Shown here piece by piece: positions 13,385 to 30,435 of a stretch of DNA of 64,000 nucleotides. The notes beneath the pieces were generated by a model. The model had not been told where the DNA came from and did not search any database. It saw nothing but the letters and a program-made list of their open reading frames with translations. This stretch comes from JAEMQF01 sp963850525 (GTDB taxonomy: Bacteria; Pseudomonadota; Gammaproteobacteria; Burkholderiales; Burkholderiaceae_C): assembly GCA_963850525.1 (NCBI GenBank), contig CAWKLQ010000010.1, forward strand, positions 1 through 64,000, read 5' to 3'. The position numbers and the translations under genes were made by a program. Each line of letters starts with the position of its first letter. The stretch's first letter is position 1.

Positions 13385-13918
13385 TTGAGTCTGAATCGCA
13401 ACGAGAAAGCCGCCGTAGTCACGGATGTGGCCGCCCAAGTGGCGCGCTCGCAGACGTTGGCGCTGGCCGAGTACCGTGGCTTGACCGTCGATCACTTGAA
13501 CGTGCTGCGCAAGCAGGCGCGCGAGCGTGGTGTGTATCTTCACGTGCTGAAGAATTCGCTGGCTCGTCGCGCCGTGGTTGGCACGCCGTTCGAAGTGGCC
13601 GCGGCAAGCATGGTCGGCCCGTTGATCTACGGCTTTTCCAAAGACGCCGTGGCTGCGGCCAAAGTCATGTCCGACTTTGCCAAGACCAACGACAAGCTGA
13701 TCGTCAAAGCCGGGGCGCATGCCGGCAAGGCGCTCGATGCCGCCGGGGTCAAAGCCCTGGCCGACATCCCGAGCAAAGAGGTGCTGTTGGCCCAATTGCT
13801 GGGCCTCATGCAGTCTCCCATTTCGCGCCTGGCCCGCGTGCTTGCGGCGATCGCCGAAAAGCGCGCCGAACCGGCGACCGAGGCTCCGGCCGAAGCCGCA
13901 GTCCCCGCCGCCGCCTGA
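13385..13918 (+). CDS. rplJ: 50S ribosomal protein L10
   Basis: The 177-residue protein forms the base of the L7/L12 stalk. It starts with TTG, preceded by a good aggag site; the N-terminus SLNRNEKAAVV fits the family. The C-terminal helix that binds L12 dimers runs into an Ala/Pro-rich tail. It is regulated through the leader upstream and followed 38 bp later by rplL. Confidence 0.95.
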   Translation: MSLNRNEKAAVVTDVAAQVARSQTLALAEYRGLTVDHLNVLRKQARERGVYLHVLKNSLARRAVVGTPFEVAAASMVGPLIYGFSKDAVAAAKVMSDFAKTNDKLIVKAGAHAGKALDAAGVKALADIPSKEVLLAQLLGLMQSPISRLARVLAAIAEKRAEPATEAPAEAAVPAAA

Positions 13919-13956
13919 ACCCACTTCAATCATTTTCGACAAATTAGGAGCCAAAC

Positions 13957-14337
13957 ATGGCATTCGACAAAGACGCATTCTTGACCGCACTCGACGGCAT
14001 GTCGGTGATGGACCTCAACACCTTGGTGAAAGCCATTGAAGAGAAGTTCGGCGTGTCCGCCGCAGCGATGGCTGCGCCGGGCGGCGGTGGTGGCGGTGGC
14101 GCTGCCGCAGCGGTGGTCGAGGAGCAAACCGAATTCACGGTGATGCTGCTCGAGATCGGCGCGAACAAGGTTTCCGTCATCAAGGCGGTGCGCGAGCTGA
14201 CTGGCCTGGGCCTGAAAGAAGCCAAGGACCTGGTGGACGGCGCGCCGAAGCCCGTCAAGGAAGGCATTTCCAAGGCCGATGGGGAAGCGGCGAAGAAGAA
14301 GCTGGAAGACGCCGGCGCCAAAGCCGCCCTCAAGTAA
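13957..14337 (+). CDS. rplL: 50S ribosomal protein L7/L12
   Basis: The 126-residue stalk protein recruits translation GTPases. An N-terminal dimerisation domain, an Ala/Gly-rich hinge (residues about 37-52) and the conserved C-terminal domain (KVSVIKAVRELTGLGLKEAKDLV) are all visible. A strong taggag site precedes the ATG. Confidence 0.97.
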   Translation: MAFDKDAFLTALDGMSVMDLNTLVKAIEEKFGVSAAAMAAPGGGGGGGAAAAVVEEQTEFTVMLLEIGANKVSVIKAVRELTGLGLKEAKDLVDGAPKPVKEGISKADGEAAKKKLEDAGAKAALK

Positions 14338-14695
14338 ATCGGCGTGGAGCTGCTGCGCGACCCGATCTTGCTCCTGCGATGCTCGCCGTACGTCGGTACG
14401 GCTGCGCTTCTCGAAGCAACCTCGGGCCGCTCGCGACGCTCCTCGCTCGATTTACGCCTCGTGCTGTACGCGGCGCGAGCGAGAACAGCGCAAAGCGCCC
14501 ACGCGCTTTGCAGTGTTCTTTGATCCGACTGCAGAGAACGAGTTTGGTCGGGCTTCGGTGCAATGCCGGAGTTGTCCGCCAGCGGCTGGTAGTGGCCAGC
14601 CACCAAGCTTCGAGCCGCCGGCTCGAAAGACAGTCGCCTTCGGCAGCAGGGCCTGAGCCCGGCCGTGCTTCCTGAGACGGAGTGAGAACCCACCT
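14338..14695 (+). other. rplL-rpoB intergenic region (358 bp)
   Basis: No gene is supported here. Short inverted repeats are present, for example cgtac/gtacg around 14388-14402 and gcgcaaagcg/cgctttgc around 14490-14513. In E. coli this gap holds an attenuator and an RNase III site that lower rpoBC expression. The hairpins here could act alike, but I see no classical terminator with a T-run. Confidence 0.4.
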
Positions 14696-18820
<4,125 letters not shown>

Positions 18821-18833
18821 CAACCACCCCAGT

Positions 18834-18905
18834 AGCGGCTTCGCCGCTCCCCCTCAAGGGGGCGCCGCTGGCGGACCGGCAAAGCCGGGTCCGCGGCGTC
18901 TGCTT
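18834..18905 (+). repeat. Multi-hairpin palindromic repeat between rpoB and rpoC
   Basis: Three consecutive hairpins are visible: agcggc-ttc-gccgct (18834-18848), ccccc-tcaa-ggggg (18849-18862) and gcggaccggc-aaa-gccgggtccgc (from about 18870). This kind of element recurs between genes in Comamonadaceae-like genomes, but only one copy is in this window. Confidence 0.5.
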
Positions 18906-18947
18906 GACCCGATCAGCATTGGTCGATATTGCGATTAGGAGAGTGAC

Positions 18948-23168
<4,221 letters not shown>

Positions 23169-23219
23169 GGCCCACGACGCGGGCCGCTGTGAGGCACGCG
23201 GTCGCGTCGAATGGTGAAG

Positions 23220-23247
23220 AAGGGCGGCCGATGGGTCGCCCTTTTTT
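23220..23247 (+). terminator. rpoBC terminator
   Basis: Hairpin aagggcg ... cgccctt followed by six T. It lies about 50 bp after rpoC and also abuts the end of the convergent PIN gene. Confidence 0.85.
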
Positions 23248-23735
23248 CATGGCGCGTTGAACTGCGCCGGCGTCACGATGCGAACGCCCAGGGCGCTGGC
23301 CGGCGCGGCGAGGCGCAGCAGTTCGTGGTCACGGCTGAGCAGGCAGCTGGGCCGAAGGTCAATCGCCAAATCGAGGAACATCTGGTCGTCCGGATCGGCG
23401 CAGCGCAGCGCCGGGGGGTGCGTCCCACGAGGCGCGGTCTCGACGAACTGGGTCCAGCGCGCCCACTGCTCGGCAATCGCTTCCTGCTGCCCCGCCCAGC
23501 GCGCGAATGCCGGGCGCGCGAGTACGTCATCGAACTCAGCGCGCATCGCCGCAGTGGCATACCAGCCAAGCGCTGCGCAATCCAGCAGGCCGCCCAGCGC
23601 AGCGCACGCGGGATCGTGAAACACGAGCAAATCGAGCGCCACATTCGTGTCGAGAACGAGCGCCGGCGTGCCAATGCGACCCGAAATGCCCTCTGCCAAG
23701 AAATTGCTTTGACTCGGGTCGGAACTTTGTTGCAT
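23247..23735 (-). CDS. PIN-domain protein (putative ribonuclease)
   Basis: A PIN-fold protein of the COG1569 type. The first acidic block is LVLDTNVALDLLVF, and the later acidic residues are in DVLARPAF and CADPDDQMFLDLAIDL; SRDHELL follows. I prefer the ATG at 23735 (162 residues) over the longest frame, which starts at 23810, because the longer frame would cover the rplN promoter region. No antitoxin gene is visible next to it. It is convergent with rpoC. A toxin role is possible but not shown. Confidence 0.75.
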   Translation of the reverse strand: MQQSSDPSQSNFLAEGISGRIGTPALVLDTNVALDLLVFHDPACAALGGLLDCAALGWYATAAMRAEFDDVLARPAFARWAGQQEAIAEQWARWTQFVETAPRGTHPPALRCADPDDQMFLDLAIDLRPSCLLSRDHELLRLAAPASALGVRIVTPAQFNAP

Positions 23736-23738
23736 AAT
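23709..23738 (+). promoter_or_regulatory. Sigma-70-type promoter of the spc operon
   Basis: ttgact (23709-23714) and cataat (23733-23738) are spaced by 18 bp, about 190 bp before rplN. It overlaps the start codon of the divergent PIN gene. This supports an independent spc operon instead of readthrough from rpsQ. Confidence 0.6.
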
Positions 23739-23931
23739 CTGCGGCTTCGCTGAGTGGCGATGGTAACCGTGGGCAATGAACACGGGAACCGAGCGCTCGG
23801 CTCCGCACAAGTTTTCGCCCCAGTGGCTGATCGCGCGTCAACGCGGCCGGCTCGACGGGCCCAAGACTGACCGCTGCTCTGCCTCCATGATGCATGGACG
23901 GAACTGCGGGACAAGTTGGGGACAGTCAAAA

Positions 23932-24300
23932 ATGATTCAAATGCAGTCGCGGCTCGACGTCGCGGACAACACCGGTGCCAAGTCCGTCATGTGCATCAAG
24001 GTGCTCGGCGGCTCCAAGCGCCGTTATGCCGGCATCGGCGACGTGATCAAGGTCAGCATCAAGGAGGCGGCGCCACGCGGCCGCGTCAAAAAGGGCGAGA
24101 TCTACAGCGCCGTCGTCGTGCGCACCGCCAAGGGCGTGCGCCGCAGCGACGGCTCGCTCGTGAAGTTCGACGGCAACGCCGCTGTGCTTCTCAACGCCAA
24201 GCTCGAGCCCATCGGTACGCGCATCTTCGGGCCGGTGACGCGCGAACTGCGCACCGAGCGTTTCATGAAGATCGTGTCGCTCGCGCCTGAAGTGCTGTAA
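23932..24300 (+). CDS. rplN: 50S ribosomal protein L14
   Basis: A 122-residue protein with start MIQMQSRLDVADNTGAK; the longer upstream frame is not conserved and was rejected. The central AVVVRTAKGVRR segment is typical. It heads the spc operon here, without rpsQ directly upstream. Confidence 0.97.
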   Translation: MIQMQSRLDVADNTGAKSVMCIKVLGGSKRRYAGIGDVIKVSIKEAAPRGRVKKGEIYSAVVVRTAKGVRRSDGSLVKFDGNAAVLLNAKLEPIGTRIFGPVTRELRTERFMKIVSLAPEVL

Positions 24301-24333
24301 GCGCATTTCGACGCGGCTCGACGAGGAACACCA

Positions 24334-24678
24334 ATGAACAAACTTCGCAAAGGCGACCAGGTCATCGTTTTGACCGGGCGCGACAAAGGCAAACGCGGCG
24401 TCATCTCCAAGCGCGTTGACGAAGAGCGCGTGCTCGTCGACGGCGTGAACGTCGTGAAGAAGCACACGAAGCCCAATCCGATGAAGGGTACGACGGGCGG
24501 CGTCGTCGACAAGACGATGTCGATCCACCAGTCCAACGTCGCGATCTTCAACCCGGCCACCGGCAAGGCGGATCGGGTCGGCATCAAGCTGCTGAGCGAC
24601 GCCGAAAAGCAGTCGCGCAAGACCAAGGACAACGGTGTTCGCATCTACCGGTCCAGCGGCCAAGAGATCAAGGTTTAA
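24334..24678 (+). CDS. rplX: 50S ribosomal protein L24
   Basis: A 114-residue assembly-initiator protein with an N-terminal KOW motif (KGDQVIVLTGRDKGKRG). It lies 33 bp after rplN, and rplE follows after 9 bp. Confidence 0.96.
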   Translation: MNKLRKGDQVIVLTGRDKGKRGVISKRVDEERVLVDGVNVVKKHTKPNPMKGTTGGVVDKTMSIHQSNVAIFNPATGKADRVGIKLLSDAEKQSRKTKDNGVRIYRSSGQEIKV

Positions 24679-24687
24679 GAGGCAATC

Positions 24688-25239
24688 ATGGCTCGTTTGC
24701 AACAGTTTTACCGCGAAAAAGTCGTGCCCGACCTGGTGAAGAAATTCGGCTTCACGTCGGCAATGCAGGCGCCTCGTCTGAGCAAGATCACGCTCAACAT
24801 GGGCGTCAGCGAAGCCGTTTCGGACAAGAAGGTCATGGACAGCGCGGTTGCCGACCTGACGAAGATTTCCGGGCGCAAGCCGGTCGTGACCAAGTCGAAG
24901 AAGGCGATCGCCGGCTTCAAGATCCGCGACGGCGTTCCCATCGGCTGCATGGTGACGCTGCGCGGCGCGCAGATGTACGAGTTCCTGGACCGTTTCGTGA
25001 CGATCGCGCTGCCGCGCGTGCGCGACTTTCGCGGCATTTCGGCGCGCGCCTTCGATGGCCGGGGCAACTACAACATCGGCGTCAAGGAACAGATCATCTT
25101 CCCGGAAATCGAGTACGACAAGATCGACGCCGTGCGTGGCCTGAACATCAGCATCACGACGACGGCCAAGACCGACGAGGAGTGCAAGGCGCTGCTCACG
25201 GCGTTCAAGTTTCCGTTCAAGACCGAAAAGTCAGCTTGA
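24688..25239 (+). CDS. rplE: 50S ribosomal protein L5
   Basis: A 183-residue 5S rRNA-binding protein of the central protuberance. The motifs LSKITLNMGVSEAV and FRGISARAFDGRGNYNIG are intact. Part of the tightly spaced spc operon. Confidence 0.97.
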   Translation: MARLQQFYREKVVPDLVKKFGFTSAMQAPRLSKITLNMGVSEAVSDKKVMDSAVADLTKISGRKPVVTKSKKAIAGFKIRDGVPIGCMVTLRGAQMYEFLDRFVTIALPRVRDFRGISARAFDGRGNYNIGVKEQIIFPEIEYDKIDAVRGLNISITTTAKTDEECKALLTAFKFPFKTEKSA

Positions 25240-25248
25240 AAGATCACG

Positions 25249-25554
25249 ATGGCAAAAGTTTCCCTCATTCAACGTGAACTCAAGCGGACCCTGCTGGTCG
25301 CCAAGTACGCGAAGAAGTACAACGAACTCAAGACGCTCGCCAACGACGCGAAGAAGTCTGACGAAGAGCGCTACGCCGCGCGCCTGGAGCTGCAGAAATT
25401 GCCGCGCAACGCTTACCCGACGCGCCAGCGCAATCGCTGCGAGCTGACGGGTCGCCCGCGCGGCACGTTCCGCAAGTTCGGTCTGGGCCGCAGCAAGATC
25501 CGCGACCTCGCGTTCAGGGGCGACATTCCCGGCATCGTCAAGGCCAGTTGGTAG
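25249..25554 (+). CDS. rpsN: 30S ribosomal protein S14
   Basis: A 101-residue, zinc-independent (C-minus) form: the long version without paired CxxC motifs. NRCELTGRPRGTFRKFGLGR near the C-terminus is typical. It starts 9 bp after rplE. Confidence 0.96.
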   Translation: MAKVSLIQRELKRTLLVAKYAKKYNELKTLANDAKKSDEERYAARLELQKLPRNAYPTRQRNRCELTGRPRGTFRKFGLGRSKIRDLAFRGDIPGIVKASW

Positions 25555-25591
25555 GCGTGGCGCTGCTGCGGCCCGATCAGGAGAATTCCCT

Positions 25592-25987
25592 ATGAGCATG
25601 AGTGACCCCATCGCCGACATGTTGACGCGCATTCGCAATGCGCAGATGGTGGACAAGCCCACAGTGTCGATGCCGTCGTCGAAACTCAAGGTGGCGATCG
25701 CCAGCGTCTTGAAAGACGAGGGCTATATCGACGCTTTTGCCGTGCGCGACGCCGGCACCAAGCCGCAACTCGAGATCGCGCTGAAGTACTACGCGGGCCG
25801 GCCCGTGATCGAGCACATCGAGCGCGTCAGTCGCCCGGGTTTGCGCATCTACAAAGGCCGGCACGACATTCCGAGCGTGCAAAACGGCCTGGGTGTGGCC
25901 ATCGTGACCACGCCCAAGGGTGTGATGACGGATCGCAAAGCCCGCCAAGCCGGCATCGGCGGCGAAGTGATTTGCTACGTCGCCTAA
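25592..25987 (+). CDS. rpsH: 30S ribosomal protein S8
   Basis: A 131-residue protein starting MSMSDPIADMLTRIRNAQ, with C-terminal GVMTDRKARQAGIGGEVICYV. In E. coli S8 represses the spc operon by binding rplE mRNA; I did not identify that site here. An aggag site precedes the ATG. Confidence 0.97.
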   Translation: MSMSDPIADMLTRIRNAQMVDKPTVSMPSSKLKVAIASVLKDEGYIDAFAVRDAGTKPQLEIALKYYAGRPVIEHIERVSRPGLRIYKGRHDIPSVQNGLGVAIVTTPKGVMTDRKARQAGIGGEVICYVA

Positions 25988-25996
25988 GGAGAGCAC

Positions 25997-26530
25997 ATGT
26001 CTCGCGTAGGAAAAATGCCCATCGTCGTGCCCAAAGGCGTTGAAGTCGCCGTGAGCGATGGCCAGGTCAGCGTCAAGGGTGCGCTGGGCACGCTCGTGCA
26101 ACCGGCGAACGCGCTGGTGAGCGTCACCAACGACGCCGGCAAGCTGACGTTCGCCCCGGTGGATGCGACGCCGCAAGCCGACGCAATGTCGGGCACGATG
26201 CGCGCGCTGGTGGCCAACATGGTGAGCGGCGTCAGCAAGGGTTTCGAGAAAAAGCTCAGCCTCGTCGGCGTGGGCTTTCGCGCTCAGGCTGCAGGCTCCA
26301 AGCTGACGCTTCAAGTGGGCTTCTCGCATCCGGTAGCCAAAGACATGCCTGCGGGCGTGAAGGTGGCGTGCCCGACGCAAACGGAAATCGTCATCACGGG
26401 GGCGAATCGCCAGACGGTGGGCCAAGTGGCCGCCGAGGTGCGCGCCTTCCGCCCGCCCGAGCCCTACAAAGGCAAAGGCATCCGCTACATCGACGAAAAG
26501 GTTTCCCTCAAGGAAACCAAGAAGAAGTAA
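25997..26530 (+). CDS. rplF: 50S ribosomal protein L6
   Basis: A 177-residue two-domain protein near the sarcin-ricin loop. The C-terminal signature RPPEPYKGKGIRYIDEKV is complete. It starts 9 bp after rpsH. Confidence 0.97.
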   Translation: MSRVGKMPIVVPKGVEVAVSDGQVSVKGALGTLVQPANALVSVTNDAGKLTFAPVDATPQADAMSGTMRALVANMVSGVSKGFEKKLSLVGVGFRAQAAGSKLTLQVGFSHPVAKDMPAGVKVACPTQTEIVITGANRQTVGQVAAEVRAFRPPEPYKGKGIRYIDEKVSLKETKKK

Positions 26531-26543
26531 GGGAATCGCCGCC

Positions 26544-26909
26544 ATGCTGAACAAGAAAGAACAGCGCACCCGTCGCGCCCTGCAGACCCGCAAGCGCATT
26601 GCCAAGCAGCAGGTTGCGCGCTTGACGGTGTTCCGCTCGAACCTGCACATTTACGCGAGCATCGTCAGCGACGATGGCGCCAAGGTGCTGGCCAGCGCGT
26701 CGACGGCCGAAGCGGCAACGCGCAAGGAGCTCGGGGCCAAGGGCAAGGGCGGCAACGTCGCCGCAGCCTCGGCGGTGGGGCAACGCATTGCGCAGCGCGC
26801 CAAGGCCGCGGGTGTGGATCGGGTTGCGTTCGATCGCGCCGGATTCGCCTACCACGGCCGCGTCAAGGCGCTTGCCGAAGCCGCGCGCGAAGCCGGTTTG
26901 CAGTTCTAA
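26544..26909 (+). CDS. rplR: 50S ribosomal protein L18
   Basis: A 121-residue 5S rRNA-binding protein with an Arg/Lys-rich N-terminus and the C-terminal block DRAGFAYHGRVKALAEAARE. Confidence 0.96.
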   Translation: MLNKKEQRTRRALQTRKRIAKQQVARLTVFRSNLHIYASIVSDDGAKVLASASTAEAATRKELGAKGKGGNVAAASAVGQRIAQRAKAAGVDRVAFDRAGFAYHGRVKALAEAAREAGLQF

Positions 26910-26936
26910 GCCCAACGAAATTTTAGGAACTCGAAC

Positions 26937-27458
26937 ATGGCAAAGTTTCAACCCCGTGGCGCCCAAGGCGAAGCCAACGACGACGGGCTCAAGGAAAAGA
27001 TGATCGCGGTGAACCGCGTCACCAAGGTCGTGAAGGGCGGTCGCACGCTCAGCTTTGCCGCGCTGACCGTGGTGGGCGACGGCGACGGCCGCATCGGCAT
27101 GGGCAAAGGCAAGGCCAAGGAAGTTCCGGTGGCAGTGCAAAAGGCGATGGAAAGCGCGCGTCGCAACCTGTTCAAGGTGGCGCTCAAGGACGGCACGATT
27201 TACCACAAGGTGATCGGCGAGCACGGCGCGTCGCATGTGCTGATGGCGCCTGCTGCGGCCGGCACGGGCATCATCGCCGGTGGCCCGATGCGCGCCGTGT
27301 TCGAAGTGATGGGCGTGACCGACATCGTGTGCAAGAGCCTGGGCTCGTCCAATCCGTACAACCTGGTGCGCGCCACGCTGGACGCGCTGAAGCACACGAG
27401 CACACCCGCCGAGATTGCCGCGAAGCGCGGCCTGACGGTCGAACAAATCTTCGGTTGA
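26937..27458 (+). CDS. rpsE: 30S ribosomal protein S5
   Basis: A 173-residue protein with the double-stranded-RNA-binding N-domain (VNRVTKVVKGGRTLSFAAL) and the GMGKGKAKEVPVAV loop that contributes to translational fidelity. Normal length. Confidence 0.97.
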   Translation: MAKFQPRGAQGEANDDGLKEKMIAVNRVTKVVKGGRTLSFAALTVVGDGDGRIGMGKGKAKEVPVAVQKAMESARRNLFKVALKDGTIYHKVIGEHGASHVLMAPAAAGTGIIAGGPMRAVFEVMGVTDIVCKSLGSSNPYNLVRATLDALKHTSTPAEIAAKRGLTVEQIFG

Positions 27459-27475
27459 ACGCTGGCGAGGAAATC

Positions 27476-27658
27476 ATGAGTGACAAGAAAACCGTTCAGA
27501 TCAAACTCGTGAAGAGCATCAACGGCACGCGCGAGTCGCACCGCGCCACGGTCCGCGGCCTGGGGCTGCGCAAACTGAACAGCGAGTCGACGCTCGAAGA
27601 CACGCCCGCGGTTCGCGGCATGATCAACAAGGTCTCCTACCTGGTCAAGGTGCTCTGA
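27476..27658 (+). CDS. rpmD: 50S ribosomal protein L30
   Basis: A 60-residue protein. The start at 27476 has a good gagg site; the longer frame extends back into rpsE and is not conserved. GLGLRKLNSESTLEDTPAVR is characteristic. Confidence 0.95.
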   Translation: MSDKKTVQIKLVKSINGTRESHRATVRGLGLRKLNSESTLEDTPAVRGMINKVSYLVKVL

Positions 27659-27680
27659 GCGCCGCAACAGCCCACGCATC

Positions 27681-28112
27681 ATGGAACTGAACAACATCAA
27701 ACCGGCAGCCGGCGCCAAGTCGGCGCGGCGCCGTGTCGGGCGCGGCATCGGCTCGGGCCTGGGCAAGACGGCAGGGCGCGGCCACAAGGGCCAAAAATCG
27801 CGCTCGGGCGGCTACCACAAGGTCGGCTTCGAAGGCGGCCAGATGCCTTTGCAGCGGCGCCTTCCCAAGCGCGGATTCAAATCGCATTTGCTTCAGTTCA
27901 ACGCCGAAATCAACCTGAACGACCTGCAGCGCCTCGGTGCGGCAGAAGTCGACCTGTTGGCGCTGAAGCAGGCGCGCCTCGTCGGTGAGCTGATCAAGAC
28001 CGTCAAGGTCATCAAGACCGGCGAGCTCAAGATCAAAGTGGCGCTCAAGGGCATTGGCGCAACGGCGGGCGCCAAGGCAGCGATCGAAGCCGCCGGCGGC
28101 TCGGTCGCCTGA
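27681..28112 (+). CDS. rplO: 50S ribosomal protein L15
   Basis: A 143-residue protein with the Gly/Arg-rich N-terminal extension (RRVGRGIGSGLGKTAGRGHK) that threads into 23S rRNA. It precedes secY as in all spc operons. Confidence 0.96.
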   Translation: MELNNIKPAAGAKSARRRVGRGIGSGLGKTAGRGHKGQKSRSGGYHKVGFEGGQMPLQRRLPKRGFKSHLLQFNAEINLNDLQRLGAAEVDLLALKQARLVGELIKTVKVIKTGELKIKVALKGIGATAGAKAAIEAAGGSVA

Positions 28113-28153
28113 CACCCGAGCAGCACCCCGAGCGATCAACGGATACACGGCAC

Positions 28154-29464
28154 GTGGCAACCAACGCGAATCAACTGGCCAAGAGCGGAAAGTTTGGCGA
28201 CCTTAGACGTCGCCTGACCTTTCTGTTGCTCGCGCTCGTCGTCTATCGCGTCGGTGCCCACATTCCCGTGCCCGGCATTGACCCGAACCAGTTGGAGCAG
28301 TTGTTCAAGGGGCAGCAGGGCGGAATCCTGAGCCTGTTCAACATGTTCTCGGGTGGCGCACTGTCGCGCTTCACCGTCTTTGCGCTGGGCATCATGCCTT
28401 ACATCTCGGCGTCGATCATCATGCAGTTGATGACCTACGTCGTGCCCACGCTCGAGGCGCTGAAAAAAGAAGGCGAGTCGGGCCGACGCAAGATCACGCA
28501 GTACACGCGCTACGGAACGCTCGGCTTGGCGCTGTTCCAGTCGCTCGGCATCGCGCTGGCCCTCGAAGGCTCGGCCGGTCTGGTCATCGCACCGGGCTTC
28601 GGCTTTCGCCTGACGGCAGTTGTCTCGCTGGTGGCCGGAACGATGTTCCTGATGTGGCTCGGCGAGCAGATCACCGAGCGGGGCCTGGGCAATGGCATCT
28701 CGATCCTCATCTTCGCCGGCATCGCCGCAGGGCTGCCCAGCGCAATCGGCGGTTTGTTCGAACTCGTGCGCACCGGCGCGATGAGCATCATCGCCTCGCT
28801 GTTCATCATCGCCGTCGTCATCGGCGTGACCTTCGTGGTGGTTTTCGTCGAGCGCGGCCAGCGCAAGATCCTGGTCAATTACGCGAAGCGCCAGGTCGGC
28901 AACAAGGTCTACGGCGGGCAGTCGTCGCACCTTCCGCTCAAGCTCAACATGTCGGGCGTGATTCCGCCGATCTTCGCCTCGTCAATCATCCTGCTGCCCG
29001 CCACCGTGGTCGGCTGGTTCGCGACGGGCGACGGGCTGCGCTGGCTGAAAGACCTGGCGGGCCTGCTCTCGCCGGGGCAGCCGATTTACGTGATGCTTTA
29101 TGCCGCGGCGATCGTCTTCTTCTGCTTTTTCTACACGGCGCTGGTCTTCAACAGCCGGGAAACCGCTGACAACCTGAAGAAGAGCGGCGCGTTCATTCCG
29201 GGGATTCGCCCGGGTGACCAGACCGCCAAGCACATCGACCGCATCTTGTCGCGCCTCACATTGGCGGGTGCGATCTACATCACCGCGGTGTGCCTGCTGC
29301 CAGAATTTCTCGTGCTCAAGTACAACGTGCCGTTCTACTTTGGCGGAACGTCGCTCTTGATCATCGTTGTCGTGACGATGGATTTCTGGGCGCAGGTGCA
29401 AAGTTACGTGATGAGTCAGCAGTACGAATCGCTGCTGAAAAAAGCAAATTTCAAGGCGAGCTGA
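28154..29464 (+). CDS. secY: Protein translocase subunit SecY
   Basis: The 436-residue pore subunit of the Sec translocon. Ten hydrophobic segments can be traced, with the conserved GLGNGISILIFAGI and the cytosolic loop VFVERGQRKILVNYAKRQVG. The start is GTG, 41 bp after rplO. It is the last gene of the spc block before infA. Confidence 0.97.
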   Translation: MATNANQLAKSGKFGDLRRRLTFLLLALVVYRVGAHIPVPGIDPNQLEQLFKGQQGGILSLFNMFSGGALSRFTVFALGIMPYISASIIMQLMTYVVPTLEALKKEGESGRRKITQYTRYGTLGLALFQSLGIALALEGSAGLVIAPGFGFRLTAVVSLVAGTMFLMWLGEQITERGLGNGISILIFAGIAAGLPSAIGGLFELVRTGAMSIIASLFIIAVVIGVTFVVVFVERGQRKILVNYAKRQVGNKVYGGQSSHLPLKLNMSGVIPPIFASSIILLPATVVGWFATGDGLRWLKDLAGLLSPGQPIYVMLYAAAIVFFCFFYTALVFNSRETADNLKKSGAFIPGIRPGDQTAKHIDRILSRLTLAGAIYITAVCLLPEFLVLKYNVPFYFGGTSLLIIVVVTMDFWAQVQSYVMSQQYESLLKKANFKAS

Positions 29465-29550
29465 GCGAGCGCAACAAGGCGATCGGCAGCTTGACGGACA
29501 AAGGCAAACGATAGGTAAACGGTAGGCAAGGCGACGGGCACGACTCAGGC

Positions 29551-29769
29551 ATGGCGAAGGACGATGTCATCCAGATGCAGGGCGAGATTTTGGAGAATCT
29601 CCCCAACGCGACATTTCGCGTCAAGCTGGAAAACGGGCATGTCGTGCTGGGCCACATCTCCGGGAAGATGCGAATGCACTACATCCGCATCCTGCCGGGA
29701 GACAAAGTGACCGTCGAGTTGACTCCGTACGACCTGACGCGAGCGCGCATCGTGTTTCGAGCCAAGTAG
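29551..29769 (+). CDS. infA: Translation initiation factor IF-1
   Basis: A 72-residue single OB-fold protein (MAKDDVIQMQGEILENLPNA). It lies between secY and rpmJ, an arrangement common in betaproteobacteria and Gram-positives, unlike E. coli. Confidence 0.96.
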   Translation: MAKDDVIQMQGEILENLPNATFRVKLENGHVVLGHISGKMRMHYIRILPGDKVTVELTPYDLTRARIVFRAK

Positions 29770-29846
29770 GCCGAAGCGACGCGAACGGACGAAGACAAGA
29801 AGACAAGAAGCCAGATTTTGCTGAAACGGAAAAGCAGGAGCGAACC

Positions 29847-29960
29847 ATGAAAGTAGCCGCATCGGTCAAGAAAATGTGCCGCCACTGCAAGATCGTGCGG
29901 CGCAAGGGCGTGGTGCGCGTAATTTGCACCGATCCGCGTCACAAGCAGCGCCAGGGTTGA
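29847..29960 (+). CDS. rpmJ: 50S ribosomal protein L36
   Basis: A 37-residue protein, below the size of most gene calls. It is the zinc-binding (C-plus) form with Cys11, Cys14, Cys27 and His32. A caggag site precedes the ATG. It lies between infA and rpsM. Confidence 0.95.
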   Translation: MKVAASVKKMCRHCKIVRRKGVVRVICTDPRHKQRQG

Positions 29961-30013
29961 GGCTTCGCTTCTCCGCGAACCTCAGACCACACCAGGACAT
30001 TTGAAGGACGTTT

Positions 30014-30388
30014 ATGGCACGAATTGCCGGCATCAATATTCCGCCCCACAAGCACGCCGAAATCGGCCTGACCGCGATCTACGGCATCGGCCGCAGCACC
30101 GCGCAGAAGATTTGCGCGCGCACCGGCGTTCCGCTGGATCGCAAGGTGAAGGACCTGACCGACACGGATCTGGAGAAGATTCGCGAGGAAATCGGCCGCC
30201 TGACGATCGAAGGCGACTTGCGCCGCGAAATGTCGATCAATATCAAGCGCCTGATGGACCTGGGCTGCTACCGCGGCTTTCGCCATCGGCGCGGCTTGCC
30301 GGTTCGCGGCCAGCGCACCAAGACCAATGCGCGCACGCGCAAAGGCCCGCGCAGGTCCGGCGCACTGGTGAAGAAGGCAGCGGCGTAA
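30014..30388 (+). CDS. rpsM: 30S ribosomal protein S13
   Basis: A 124-residue protein with MARIAGINIPPHKHAEIGL and the H2TH-like GIGRSTAQKIC; the basic C-terminal tail reaches the P-site (RGQRTKTNARTRKGPR). First gene of the alpha operon. Confidence 0.97.
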   Translation: MARIAGINIPPHKHAEIGLTAIYGIGRSTAQKICARTGVPLDRKVKDLTDTDLEKIREEIGRLTIEGDLRREMSINIKRLMDLGCYRGFRHRRGLPVRGQRTKTNARTRKGPRRSGALVKKAAA

Positions 30389-30435
30389 GCGGCCCCTGAC
30401 CCTCAGCGCAGCTCCCACGATTTCAGAAAGTCAAC

